Below are positions 47,680-56,796 of a stretch of DNA of 64,000 bases, one piece after another. Made by a program: the position numbers and the translations under genes. The DNA is taken from positions 1 to 64,000 of the forward strand of contig JANXBZ010000005.1 in assembly GCA_025060475.1 (NCBI GenBank). Reading direction: 5' to 3'. Within the stretch, counting starts at the first letter, position 1. Each line of letters opens with the position of its first letter. The notes beneath the pieces are model-generated. The model made no database searches, was not told where the DNA came from, and was given only the letters and a program-made list of their open reading frames with translations. The DNA is from Dictyoglomus sp. (GTDB lineage: Bacteria > Dictyoglomota > Dictyoglomia > Dictyoglomales > Dictyoglomaceae).

Positions 47680-48399
47680 ATGTCATTAGAAACTGTAGGC
47701 ATATATAAATATTATGGTAAAAGATGTGTTGTTAAGAATGTGTCATTGCAGGTAGAACCTGGAATGGTTGTAGGTTTATTAGGTCCTAATGGTGCAGGAA
47801 AAACTACAACCTTTTATACTATCATGGGAGAAGTTTTTGCTGATGAGGGTAGAGTTCTTTTAGAGGGCAAAGATATTACATATCTTTCTATGCCTAAAAG
47901 GGCAAAAATGGGATTAGGATATTTAGCTCAAGATCCTACAATATTTAGAAAATTATCTGTAGAAGATAATATTAGATTAGTATTAGAATTAACAAATTTG
48001 ACCCCTAGAGAGCAAAAAATGAAACTAGATGAACTCATTGAAGAATTTCACTTGCAAGAAGTTAGAAAAAATTATGGATATAGTTTATCAGGAGGAGAAA
48101 GAAGAAGAGTAGAGATTGCGAGAGTTTTAGCTCTTTCCCCTAAATATATTCTTCTTGATGAGCCTTTTGCAGGTGTTGATCCCTTAACGGTTCAGAATCT
48201 TCAAGAAACAATACATTATTTGAAGAATAAAAATTTAGGAATTTTAATAACTGATCATAACGTGAGAGATACCTTAGCTATAACTGATTATGCATATATT
48301 ATCTATTCTGGAGAAATACTTATTTCTGGAACTCCTCAGGAGATTGTGAATAATGATTTGGCAAGAAAATTCTTCTTAGGTGAGAGGTTTAATATTTAA
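47680..48399 (+). CDS. lptB: LPS export ABC transporter ATP-binding protein LptB
   Basis: 239 aa. Walker A is GPNGAGKTT near 34-42, then SLSGGERRRVEIARVL near 134-149 and the Walker B LLDEPFAGVDP typical of LptB, followed by an ITDHNVRDTL switch region. It powers extraction of LPS from the inner membrane with LptF and LptG; these and LptA/LptC are not in the window. No ribosome binding site is seen. It overlaps the following gene by one base. Confidence 0.94.
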   Translation: MSLETVGIYKYYGKRCVVKNVSLQVEPGMVVGLLGPNGAGKTTTFYTIMGEVFADEGRVLLEGKDITYLSMPKRAKMGLGYLAQDPTIFRKLSVEDNIRLVLELTNLTPREQKMKLDELIEEFHLQEVRKNYGYSLSGGERRRVEIARVLALSPKYILLDEPFAGVDPLTVQNLQETIHYLKNKNLGILITDHNVRDTLAITDYAYIIYSGEILISGTPQEIVNNDLARKFFLGERFNI

Positions 48400-49592
48400 T
48401 GTCTGGATTTTTCTTAATTTTAATACTTCTTATTTTAAGTGGAGTCATAGCTTATTTAGGAGATTATGTAGGAAGAAAAGTAGGTAAAAAGAAATTAACT
48501 CTTTTTAACCTAAGACCTAAATATACATCTCGTCTAATAAGTGTTTTTACAGGAATATTAATTATGCTTTTTACTCTATTAATTCTTTCTTTATCTTCTG
48601 AAAATGTGAGAACTGCGATTTTTGGATTAGATAGATTAAAAAAACAGTTAAGTTCTTTACAGGTTGCTGTAAGCATAAAAAATGAAGAATTGAATAGTGT
48701 TATTCAGAAGCTTTCTGAGAGAACAAAAGAAAAAGAATTGATAAGAGAAGACCTCGAGAAGTTTAGAAAGGAACTTGAAAAATTAGAGCTGGAAAGAAAA
48801 AGATTAAATGATGAGGTTTCTAGGCTTAATTTAGAAAAAAATAATCTTATTAAAGATAAAGAAAATCTTCAGAGAGCTTTATATGATATATCTAAAAGAG
48901 TATCGGTTTTAGAGAAAGAAAAAGAAAAATTAACTGAAGAAAAAAGAGGGTTAGTAGAAGAAATAGAATTCTTATCGAACACTATTAATCTAATTAGGAG
49001 CGAAGGAATAGTATTTAGAAGAGGAGAATTGATTTTAAATTGGGTAAGTAGAGGCAATCTATCAAAGAACGAAGCCATTAATGAAGCTAAAACATTGCTC
49101 CATATTTTAGAGCAAATTGCTTTAAATAGAGGTGCAGGATCCTCGAATGATAAGGGAATAGTATGGCTTCCAAAATCTGAGTGGGATAAATTAATAAACT
49201 CTCTTATGACCCCAGGTGAAAAACTCATTAGAATTATAGCAATGGTAAATACTTTTGAGAGAGAACCAGTATTAGTCAATTTGCAAATTCATCCTCATTA
49301 TCTGGTTTTTCGTAAAAATGAGGTTATTCTAACGAGAGTCGTAGATGGAAGTGATACAAAAGATAAAATAGAAGCAAGACTTTTTGAAATATTATCCGAT
49401 GTAAATAGAATAGCGCAACTTAGAGGAGTGTTACCAGATCCATTAACTAATACTGTGGGAGATGTTTCTTTGGAAGAGTTCTATGATATAGTTTATAAAA
49501 TAAAAGAAAAAGGGAAAAAAGTTATATTAAGTGTGATAGCAACTGAAGATACATATAATAGTGGCCCTTTAAAAATAAGATTTGAATTGTAG
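48399..49592 (+). CDS. DUF3084 membrane protein
   Basis: 397 aa. Two N-terminal membrane helices (~4-22 and ~47-68) flank a conserved YLGDYVGRKVGKKKLTLFNLRPK segment split between residues 20-42, the mark of DUF3084. A long coiled coil (~80-205) and a C-terminal soluble domain (~210-397) follow. The family is common in cyanobacteria and in diderm Firmicutes and relatives; its function is not known. Being directly after lptB suggests an envelope role, possibly as a structural spacer. That is inference. Confidence 0.85.
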   Translation: MSGFFLILILLILSGVIAYLGDYVGRKVGKKKLTLFNLRPKYTSRLISVFTGILIMLFTLLILSLSSENVRTAIFGLDRLKKQLSSLQVAVSIKNEELNSVIQKLSERTKEKELIREDLEKFRKELEKLELERKRLNDEVSRLNLEKNNLIKDKENLQRALYDISKRVSVLEKEKEKLTEEKRGLVEEIEFLSNTINLIRSEGIVFRRGELILNWVSRGNLSKNEAINEAKTLLHILEQIALNRGAGSSNDKGIVWLPKSEWDKLINSLMTPGEKLIRIIAMVNTFEREPVLVNLQIHPHYLVFRKNEVILTRVVDGSDTKDKIEARLFEILSDVNRIAQLRGVLPDPLTNTVGDVSLEEFYDIVYKIKEKGKKVILSVIATEDTYNSGPLKIRFEL

Positions 49593-49603
49593 GAGGTTTT
49601 AAC

Positions 49604-51049
49604 ATGGAAGAGAAAAAATTTGTAGAAAGTATTACTTCTCAAAAAGAAGATTTTTCTCGTTGGTATACTGATGTAATTCTAAAAGCAAAACTTGCAGATT
49701 ATGCTCCTATCAAAGGATGTATGGTTATTAGACCCTATGGATATGCTCTATGGGAAAATATTCAAAAAGTCTTGGATGAGAAAATAAAAAAAACAGGACA
49801 TGAAAATGCATATTTCCCCCTTTTTATTCCTAAAAGTTTTTTGGAAAAAGAAGCAGAACATGTAGAAGGATTCTCTCCACAAGTTGCGTGGGTAACTAGG
49901 GGAGGAGATGAAGACTTAGTAGAACCCTTAGCGGTAAGACCCACTTCAGAATCAATAATATGTAGCATGTTTTCTAAATGGATTCAATCTTGGAGAGATC
50001 TTCCCTTACTTATAAACCAATGGGCAAACGTGGTAAGATGGGAAAAAGAAACAAGACTTTTTCTCAGAACTACTGAGTTTTTATGGCAAGAAGGACATAC
50101 TGCCCATAGAACTCAAGAAGAGGCGGAGGAAGAAGCTATAAAGATGTTAAATGTATATAAGGAATTTTTTGAGAAAGATTTGTCTATACCAGTTATAGCG
50201 GGAGTAAAAACAGAAAACGAAAAATTTGCAGGTGCCTTGAGAACATACTCTGTTGAGGTATTACTTTCTGATGGAAGAGCGCTTCAAGCGGGAACCTCAC
50301 ATAATCTTGGGCAACATTTTGCTAAGGCTTTTAATATAACCTTTCAAGATATCGATGGAGAGAGAAAATATGTATGGCAAACTAGTTGGGGTGTTTCTAC
50401 GAGAGTTATAGGGGCTCTTATAATGACTCATGGAGATGATTTTGGCCTTGTTTTACCCCCTCGAGTGGCTCCATATCAAATAGTTATAATTCCCATATGG
50501 AAAGAGGAAAAGGACAAAGAAAAAGTATATGAATATGTAGATGATATTGTATTAGTATTAAAGGAACATTTTAGAGTCTTTGTAGATAAAGATGAAGAAC
50601 ACACTCCTGGATGGAAATTTAATGAATGGGAATTAAAAGGTGTACCTATAAGAATTGAGATTGGACCGAGGGAGGTGGAAAGAGAAGAAATTTTCGTTGT
50701 AAGAAGAGATCTGAGAGTTAAAATTACTTATAAAAAAATTAATATGGTTTCTGATTTAAAAAGTTTATTAGAAGATATTCAAAAAACTATGTTTGATAAG
50801 GCGTTAAAATTTAGAAACGAAAACACCTATGAAGTGAAATCTTTTGAGGAGTTTAAAAAAATAATTGATGAAAGAAGAGGTTTTATAAAAGCAAGTTGGT
50901 GTGGAGATGGACATTGTGAACTAAAAATAAAAGAGTTAACTTCTGCTACTATTAGGAATCTTCCCTTCGATTGGGAAGAAGAAAAAGGTAATTGTATCCT
51001 TTGTGGAAATTCTACAAACATAAAAGCATTGTTCGCAAAAGCATATTAA
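49604..51049 (+). CDS. proS: Proline-tRNA ligase, archaeal/eukaryal type
   Basis: 481 aa. This is the short ProRS form without the editing insertion of the E. coli type. Class II motif 2 lies around RTTEFLWQEGHTAH near 163-176 and motif 3 around GALIMTHGDDFGLVLPPRVAP near 270-290. The C-terminal domain has a zinc-like cysteine set (CGDGHCE and CILCGN) and ends in Tyr as in archaeal enzymes. It charges tRNA-Pro. A good AGGAGG lies before the ATG. Confidence 0.96.
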   Translation: MEEKKFVESITSQKEDFSRWYTDVILKAKLADYAPIKGCMVIRPYGYALWENIQKVLDEKIKKTGHENAYFPLFIPKSFLEKEAEHVEGFSPQVAWVTRGGDEDLVEPLAVRPTSESIICSMFSKWIQSWRDLPLLINQWANVVRWEKETRLFLRTTEFLWQEGHTAHRTQEEAEEEAIKMLNVYKEFFEKDLSIPVIAGVKTENEKFAGALRTYSVEVLLSDGRALQAGTSHNLGQHFAKAFNITFQDIDGERKYVWQTSWGVSTRVIGALIMTHGDDFGLVLPPRVAPYQIVIIPIWKEEKDKEKVYEYVDDIVLVLKEHFRVFVDKDEEHTPGWKFNEWELKGVPIRIEIGPREVEREEIFVVRRDLRVKITYKKINMVSDLKSLLEDIQKTMFDKALKFRNENTYEVKSFEEFKKIIDERRGFIKASWCGDGHCELKIKELTSATIRNLPFDWEEEKGNCILCGNSTNIKALFAKAY

Positions 51050-51057
51050 TTTAAAAA

Positions 51058-51507
51058 ATGGAAAGAATACAAATATATATAGAAAGAATCGATAAAAGTT
51101 TGCCTCTTCCCTCCTATTTTACAGAAGGAGCATGTGCCCTTGATCTTTTCTCGAGAGAAGATTTTATTCTTCCTCCTTTTAATGAGATAAATGGGGGAAA
51201 ATTAATACCTACAGGAATAAAAATTGCCCTTCCTGAAGGTTTGCTCGGGTTAGTTCTTCCTAGAAGTGGGCTCTCAGCAAAGGAGGGAATAACTATACTT
51301 AATACTCCAGGTTTAATTGATAGTGATTATAGAGGAGAAATTCTTGTAAATCTCATTAATTTTTCAAGCAAGACCTTTTTCGGCAAAAAGGGTATGAGGA
51401 TTGCTCAACTTCTGATTCTTTCTTTTCAGAGAATTGAATGGAAAGAAGTAAACTCTCTACCTCCAAGTAAGAGAGGAGAAAAAGGATTTGGAAGTACTGG
51501 GATTTGA
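51058..51507 (+). CDS. dut: dUTP diphosphatase
   Basis: 149 aa. The five trimeric dUTPase motifs can be followed: ACALDLFS (1), [12 protein letters not shown] (2), [11 protein letters not shown] (3), GMRIAQLLI (4) and [10 protein letters not shown] (5). Motif 1 has Ala-Leu where the family usually has a Gly. It removes dUTP and yields dUMP for ThyX. No ribosome binding site is evident in the 8 bases after proS. A 59-base gap with only a T-run follows. Confidence 0.92.
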   Translation: MERIQIYIERIDKSLPLPSYFTEGACALDLFSREDFILPPFNEINGGKLIPTGIKIALPEGLLGLVLPRSGLSAKEGITILNTPGLIDSDYRGEILVNLINFSSKTFFGKKGMRIAQLLILSFQRIEWKEVNSLPPSKRGEKGFGSTGI

Positions 51508-51566
51508 TGTTAATGAAATTGTTTTTTTCTAAAAAATTTAAAATAAAGGGAGGTTAAGAGTATAAA

Positions 51567-53657
51567 ATGAAACAGTATACAACTGAAGATTTAAGAAATA
51601 TTGGACTATTTGGACATGGTAGTTCTGGAAAAACCACATTATCAGAAGCTATACTTTATTCTGCAAAAGTTATTGATCGTATGGGAAAGGTAGAAAATGG
51701 AAATACAGTCTCAGATTTTGAACCTGAAGAGATAAAAAGAGGGATTTCTCTTAATCTATCTCTGCTTCCTTTGGAGTGGAAGGGAAAGAAAATAAATCTT
51801 GTAGATACTCCAGGATATGCAGATTTTATTGGGGAAGTAATAAGTGCTTTTTTGGCTGTGGATTCTGTTATTCTAGTGATAGATGCTATTTCAGGTATTC
51901 AAGTTCAGCATGAAAAAATATGGGGTATGGCTCAGGAAATCGGTCTTCCAACTGCATTTATTATTAATAAGTTAGATAGAGAAAATTCTGATTTTTTTGA
52001 AGTTTTAAAAACATTAAGGGAAAGATTTGGGAATAAAGTTCTTCCTGTTTTTATTCCTGTAGGAAAGGAAGCAAACTTTCAAGGGGTTATAGATCTTTTA
52101 AATAAAAAAGCTTATATATATCCTGATGAAAAAGGAGACCCAAAGGAGACAGATATTCCCTCGGAATTAAATTCCCTTGTTGAAAAATGGAGGCAAAATT
52201 TAATTGAAAACGTAATTGAATCTGACGAGGAATTGCTTCAAAAATACCTAGAGGGTGAAGAAATTGAAGGTAGTATAATAGTTAAAACTTTAAAAAAAGT
52301 CTTTTTAGATAGAGAAATTTTTCCAGTATTTGGAGTCTCTTCTCTCAAAAATATAGGAGTTTCAAAATTCTTAGATTCTGTTATAGAATTCTTTCCTAAT
52401 CCTAAAGAAAGAAAGTCCATTAAAGTAGAGGATGTAAAGACTAGTGAAGAAAAAGATATAAAAATTGGAGAGAATAATCACACTTTAGTTTTTGTATTTA
52501 AGACCTCTGCAGATCCATTTGTGGGAAAGTTAAATTATCTTAGGATCTTATCAGGGAATTTAAGACCTGATTCTAATTTATATAATGTGAATAAAGATGT
52601 TCAGGAGAAGATTGCCCAAATATATTATCAAAGAGGAAAGAATCAAGAACAGGCTATAGAAGTAGTTGCTGGAGATCTTTGTGTTGTTTCTAAGCTTAAA
52701 GAGACATCAACTAACGATACCCTTGCAGATAAAGATTATCTTTTGAAAATAAAACCTTTAGAATTTCCAGAGCCTGTATTTTCTGTTTCTGTTATACCAA
52801 AGACAAGAGCAGATGAGGATAGAATGAGTTCTGCTCTTTCACGAATTGTAGAAGAAGATCCCACTATAAGGGTTCAAAGAAATTTTGAAACCAATGAAAC
52901 TTTAATATATGGATTAGGAGATTCTCACTTAGAAGTAGTGGTGGAAAGAATGCAAAGAAAATTTGGGGTTAATGTTACTTTAGGGACTCCACAAGTTGCA
53001 TACAGGGAGACTATAAGAACATCTGTAAAAGCTGAAGGAAAAGTGAAAAAGCAAACAGGTGGAAGAGGGCAATATGGTCATGTATGGCTGGAACTTGAAC
53101 CTTTACCTCGAGGTGCAGGTTTTGAATTTGTCGATAAAATTGTAGGTGGAGTTGTTCCTAAAAATTACATACCTGCTGTAGAAAAGGGAGTTAGAGAAAC
53201 AATGGAAAAAGGAATATTGGCAGGGTATCCTATAGTAGACGTTAAAGTAACTTTATTTGACGGATCTTATCATGAAGTAGATTCTTCAGATATGGCATTC
53301 AAAGTTGCAGCTGCAAAAGCTTTTAAAAAAGGATTTATGGAGGCAAAGCCTGTTTTGTTGGAACCCATCATGCTTGTAGAGGTTACAGCTCCCGATAATT
53401 ATACTGGAGATATAATAAGTGATCTAAATGGTAGAAGAGGCAAGGTATTACAAATTGACTCTATAGGAAAATTACAAACTATTAAAGCACTAGTTCCTCT
53501 TGCAGAAATGTTGAGATATTCTTCTACTTTAAAATCTATAACTCAAGGAAGAGGATCTTATACTATGAAGTTTTCTCACTACGAAGAAGTACCTACCAAA
53601 ATTCAGGAAGAGATTATTGCGAAAGCCAAACCTAAATTAGAAGAAGAGGAAGAATGA
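51567..53657 (+). CDS. Elongation factor G-like GTPase
   Basis: 696 aa with EF-G domain order (G, II, III, IV, V). The P-loop is GHGSSGKTT (16-24), not the canonical AHIDAGKTT; switch I has EEIKRGISL in place of ERERGITI; and switch II is DTPGYADF (80-87), with Tyr84 at the position of the catalytic His. NKLD near 134-137 is intact. These changes mark the EF-G-like paralogue family and not the main translocase. A role in ribosome rescue or regulation is possible but unproven. GGGAGG precedes the start. Confidence 0.88.
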   Translation: MKQYTTEDLRNIGLFGHGSSGKTTLSEAILYSAKVIDRMGKVENGNTVSDFEPEEIKRGISLNLSLLPLEWKGKKINLVDTPGYADFIGEVISAFLAVDSVILVIDAISGIQVQHEKIWGMAQEIGLPTAFIINKLDRENSDFFEVLKTLRERFGNKVLPVFIPVGKEANFQGVIDLLNKKAYIYPDEKGDPKETDIPSELNSLVEKWRQNLIENVIESDEELLQKYLEGEEIEGSIIVKTLKKVFLDREIFPVFGVSSLKNIGVSKFLDSVIEFFPNPKERKSIKVEDVKTSEEKDIKIGENNHTLVFVFKTSADPFVGKLNYLRILSGNLRPDSNLYNVNKDVQEKIAQIYYQRGKNQEQAIEVVAGDLCVVSKLKETSTNDTLADKDYLLKIKPLEFPEPVFSVSVIPKTRADEDRMSSALSRIVEEDPTIRVQRNFETNETLIYGLGDSHLEVVVERMQRKFGVNVTLGTPQVAYRETIRTSVKAEGKVKKQTGGRGQYGHVWLELEPLPRGAGFEFVDKIVGGVVPKNYIPAVEKGVRETMEKGILAGYPIVDVKVTLFDGSYHEVDSSDMAFKVAAAKAFKKGFMEAKPVLLEPIMLVEVTAPDNYTGDIISDLNGRRGKVLQIDSIGKLQTIKALVPLAEMLRYSSTLKSITQGRGSYTMKFSHYEEVPTKIQEEIIAKAKPKLEEEEE

Positions 53658-53857
53658 GTATAAAATTTGAGGTAGGGGATATTATAGAACTTCCTAAACC
53701 TCATCCTTGTGGTGGAAAAAAGTGGATAGTTTTATTTGTTGGTGTGGATATTAAGTTAAAATGTGAAAAATGTGGTCATATTGTAATGATTCCAAGAATT
53801 AGAATAAAATTCAAGGCTAAAAAGGTGGGGAAAATTGAAGTTGAATCAGAATTATAG
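53654..53857 (+). CDS. DUF951 small zinc-ribbon-like protein
   Basis: 67 aa. The family motif KPHPCGGKKW near residues 14-23 and CEKCGH near 37-42 supply three cysteines and two histidines for a possible metal site, followed by MIPRIRIKFK. DUF951 proteins are widespread in Firmicutes, often next to ychF or parB; no function is known. It overlaps the EF-G-like gene by ATGA and proB by 23 bases. Confidence 0.88.
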   Translation: MSIKFEVGDIIELPKPHPCGGKKWIVLFVGVDIKLKCEKCGHIVMIPRIRIKFKAKKVGKIEVESEL

Positions 53858-54950
53858 AAGAATTGTAATAAAAATAGGGACCTCAAGTTTAATAGATTCT
53901 TTGGGGTCCCTTTCCCAAGAGAAACTTCTTAGAATTGTAGAACAGTGTGTTAAGTTAAGACGTTTAAATAAAGAAGTTATTTTGGTATCTTCAGGAGCTA
54001 TAGCGTCAGGAAGAGAAGTTTTAAAAAGTTTAGCAAATAGAAAAGATCTTCCTGCAAAACAAGCTTTAGCTGCAGTAGGTCAAATTCGATTGATGCAATA
54101 CTATTCTAATCTTTTCTCTCTTTTTAAGCAACCTGTAGCTCAAATTCTTCTAACTGCAGAGGATCTTAATGATAGGAAAAGGTTTCTAAATATTTCCTAT
54201 ACTTTTGAAACTCTTCTAAAGGAAGGAGTAATACCTATTGTCAATGAAAATGATACTGTAGCAGTAGATGAGATAAAAATTGGAGATAATGATACTCTTT
54301 CCGCAAAAGTTGCCTGTGCTGTTAATTCAGATCTTTTAATAATCTTATCCGATGTAGACGGAGTATATACTAAAGATCCCCATTTGGATCCCAATGCAGA
54401 ACTTATTTCAGAGATATATGAAATTGATGAAACTATTGAAAAAAGTGCAGGTCCTGGGAAGGGAACAGGTGGAATGAGTACGAAAATATCTTCTGCGAAG
54501 ATTGTAATGGAAGCAGGAATACCTATGGTTTTGGCAAATTCAGAAGAAAATGATGTAATTATAAGAATAATAAATGGAGAAAGAATAGGAACATATTTTG
54601 TTCCTAAAAAAGAATATAGAAAAAAGAGAAAACATTGGCTTCTTTTTATTACAAAACCAGAAGGGAAGATATATATTGATGAAGGAGCTGTGGAAGCTAT
54701 TCTTAAGAAAGGTAAAAGTTTATTGCCTGTAGGAATAAAAAAGGTAGAAGGAAATTTTTTAAATGGGGATGTTGTATCAATCTGTGATATGAAGGGAAAA
54801 GAAATTGCAAGGGGTATTTCTAATTATAGTAGTTCTGAACTTACCAGAATTATTGGAAAGACAAGAGAAGAAATTATTGAATTAACTGATTTTGTCTATG
54901 AAGAAGCAATTCATAGGGATAATTTAGTTACAAGAGACGAGAAAGAATAG
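53835..54950 (+). CDS. proB: Glutamate 5-kinase
   Basis: 371 aa from a TTG with AGGTGGGG upstream. It has an amino-acid kinase domain (~8-255) with VIKIGTSSLID at the start, the substrate loop NENDTVAVDEIKIGDNDTLSA near 137-157 and GPGKGTGGMSTK near 207-218, then a PUA domain (~275-360). It carries out the first step of proline synthesis. It is the last gene of the + strand block and ends one base from the convergent neighbour. proA is not in the window. Confidence 0.95.
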   Translation: MKLNQNYRRIVIKIGTSSLIDSLGSLSQEKLLRIVEQCVKLRRLNKEVILVSSGAIASGREVLKSLANRKDLPAKQALAAVGQIRLMQYYSNLFSLFKQPVAQILLTAEDLNDRKRFLNISYTFETLLKEGVIPIVNENDTVAVDEIKIGDNDTLSAKVACAVNSDLLIILSDVDGVYTKDPHLDPNAELISEIYEIDETIEKSAGPGKGTGGMSTKISSAKIVMEAGIPMVLANSEENDVIIRIINGERIGTYFVPKKEYRKKRKHWLLFITKPEGKIYIDEGAVEAILKKGKSLLPVGIKKVEGNFLNGDVVSICDMKGKEIARGISNYSSSELTRIIGKTREEIIELTDFVYEEAIHRDNLVTRDEKE

Positions 54951-54951
54951 A

Positions 54952-56796
54952 TTAATATTTGAATTGTAAACTGTCTAAATATATTTTTCCTTCAATGCTT
55001 TCAGAATTTATAAATACTAGATATATAGAATGAAGACTAAGAGGATAAACAGGCTCAAAATTCCATGAAGGAAGTAAGGATTTTAGTTCTTTGAGATCTT
55101 TTTCAATGGTTTTCCAATCGTCATCCCAATTTATACCTTTATATGGAGTTAGATCTAAAACATAGGGTTTTCCAGTACTATCATAAAATAAAGCTCTTAG
55201 CCATCCCTTTTTATTGTCTCCCAGTACCTTTAAAGATATTTTTGATATTTTAATGGGTAAAGGAATATTCAGTTCTAAGTATATAAAAGAATCTCCTTTA
55301 AGAGTTTTGTAAGATAGTTCAAGAGATGAAGATCCATCATAGAATTTATTTCTAGTTATAGTATAAGTAGTGTATAGATGATCAAAATTCTTTCCTGTTA
55401 TTTTCCAGTTTTTATCTCTTTCAAAGTCCTCGTTTAAGAATTTAGGATATACTATGATTTTTCTTTTTACATTTATATCTCCAAAACCTATAATTAATTC
55501 TCCTTCTCCCCATTCTAAGGCTTCTATTTCCATAGTTTCTTTGTTAATACTTATAATAGATGGAGTTATAGTCCAAGATAAATTAGATAGAGGTATTTCA
55601 AGTTTATGAAAATTTTCATCTTGTAAGAGTAAAGATATTTTTTTTCTTTCTCCCTTTTGAAGATACAGAGGATCCTCTAAGGGAAATAGGGTAAGATATT
55701 TTGGGGTACCTACAGGTAAAATGTTTTTTAGAATTAATGCGGATGCAATTTCTCTATCTGTATTTATAATAGGATTTTCCCAAAGAACCATATTACTAGA
55801 GCTACCACCATCTAAGTTTAATGCATTTTCTATTCCCATATTCTTCAATAACTCTGCTGCTTCTTTTAAACTTAATCCTGTACTATTTTCTTTTCTTCCC
55901 TCAAAAAAGAAAAAATAAATCATATCTTGTTTTGTTCCTACTATCGTTCTTGGATGTTTTCCTTCTATAATATTACTATCCAAGGGAATTTCATTAGTTT
56001 TTCCTAATACTATAGCCCCATCCTTTAAAAGAATGGGTCCTCCCCCAATAGCTTCTTTAACAGGAATAGTAGGTTTTGATTCTACAATTATTTCTAAGTC
56101 TTTTCCGATACTGAAATATGGAAGATATTTTAAAGCCAAACCTCCAAGGGAGAGAACACATCCATTTTCTGGAATAATAGAACTTGAAACACCATATTCT
56201 ATATTTGTTACTCTTCCAGTAATTTTTCCATGAAAGGGAAGCTTGTCATTTAATTCAATAATTATATTTACACCAGCAAAAGAGTTCTTTTGAATATTAG
56301 AAGATTTAGCAAACCATTTAGTAAAGAGAACTGCATCATTACCGCCCCTTGGAGTATTGAGATTATTGACAATAATTAATTTGTCATCTATTTTGATTCT
56401 TATAGAAGTTTCAAAAATGTCTATTACCGCTCTATTATCATATGTAATTGCAAAAGCTCCCCTTCTAATTGGTAACTTTATTAATTCTCCATTACTTACA
56501 AAAATTCCAATAGGTTCTCCTGTATCAAGATTAAAGAAGTTTCCATTTATTGCAAGATCTGCAGAATATCTTCTTGCAATATCACTTAATTTTTCTCTTC
56601 CTAATACTTGGTTTTGGGCTAAAATACTTACTAAATCAATATTAGGATTAGGAAACTCTATAGTAGCAATATGATAAACTAAAGATTTCTGTTCTATTTT
56701 TCTATAAAATACCTTTGGTGCAATAATTATCTCTTGAGAAAAACCCAAGTTATATATATGAAATAAAATTAAAAAAAGACTTATAATTTTCTTCAT
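54952..56796 (-). CDS. Secreted phosphodiester glycosidase (NAGPA domain) protein
   Basis: 614 aa. A signal peptide (~1-20) leads into a phosphodiester-glycosidase (NAGPA) domain at ~60-370, recognised by INGNFFNLDTGEPIG near 80-94, AIGGGPILLKDG near 243-254, RTIVGT near 283 and NLDGGSSSNM near 324-333. The C-terminal part (~375-614) looks like beta-sandwich modules, including a carbohydrate-binding-like region after ~460. The family is thought to cleave sugar-phosphodiester links in exopolysaccharide or wall polymers. It is the last gene of the minus-strand operon (ATGA overlap). Confidence 0.85.
   Translation of the reverse strand: MKKIISLFLILFHIYNLGFSQEIIIAPKVFYRKIEQKSLVYHIATIEFPNPNIDLVSILAQNQVLGREKLSDIARRYSADLAINGNFFNLDTGEPIGIFVSNGELIKLPIRRGAFAITYDNRAVIDIFETSIRIKIDDKLIIVNNLNTPRGGNDAVLFTKWFAKSSNIQKNSFAGVNIIIELNDKLPFHGKITGRVTNIEYGVSSSIIPENGCVLSLGGLALKYLPYFSIGKDLEIIVESKPTIPVKEAIGGGPILLKDGAIVLGKTNEIPLDSNIIEGKHPRTIVGTKQDMIYFFFFEGRKENSTGLSLKEAAELLKNMGIENALNLDGGSSSNMVLWENPIINTDREIASALILKNILPVGTPKYLTLFPLEDPLYLQKGERKKISLLLQDENFHKLEIPLSNLSWTITPSIISINKETMEIEALEWGEGELIIGFGDINVKRKIIVYPKFLNEDFERDKNWKITGKNFDHLYTTYTITRNKFYDGSSSLELSYKTLKGDSFIYLELNIPLPIKISKISLKVLGDNKKGWLRALFYDSTGKPYVLDLTPYKGINWDDDWKTIEKDLKELKSLLPSWNFEPVYPLSLHSIYLVFINSESIEGKIYLDSLQFKY

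Noticed and set aside
49560-49610. T-box or other tRNA-sensing leader before proS
   Set aside because: Only 11 bases separate the DUF3084 gene from proS; there is no room for a leader.
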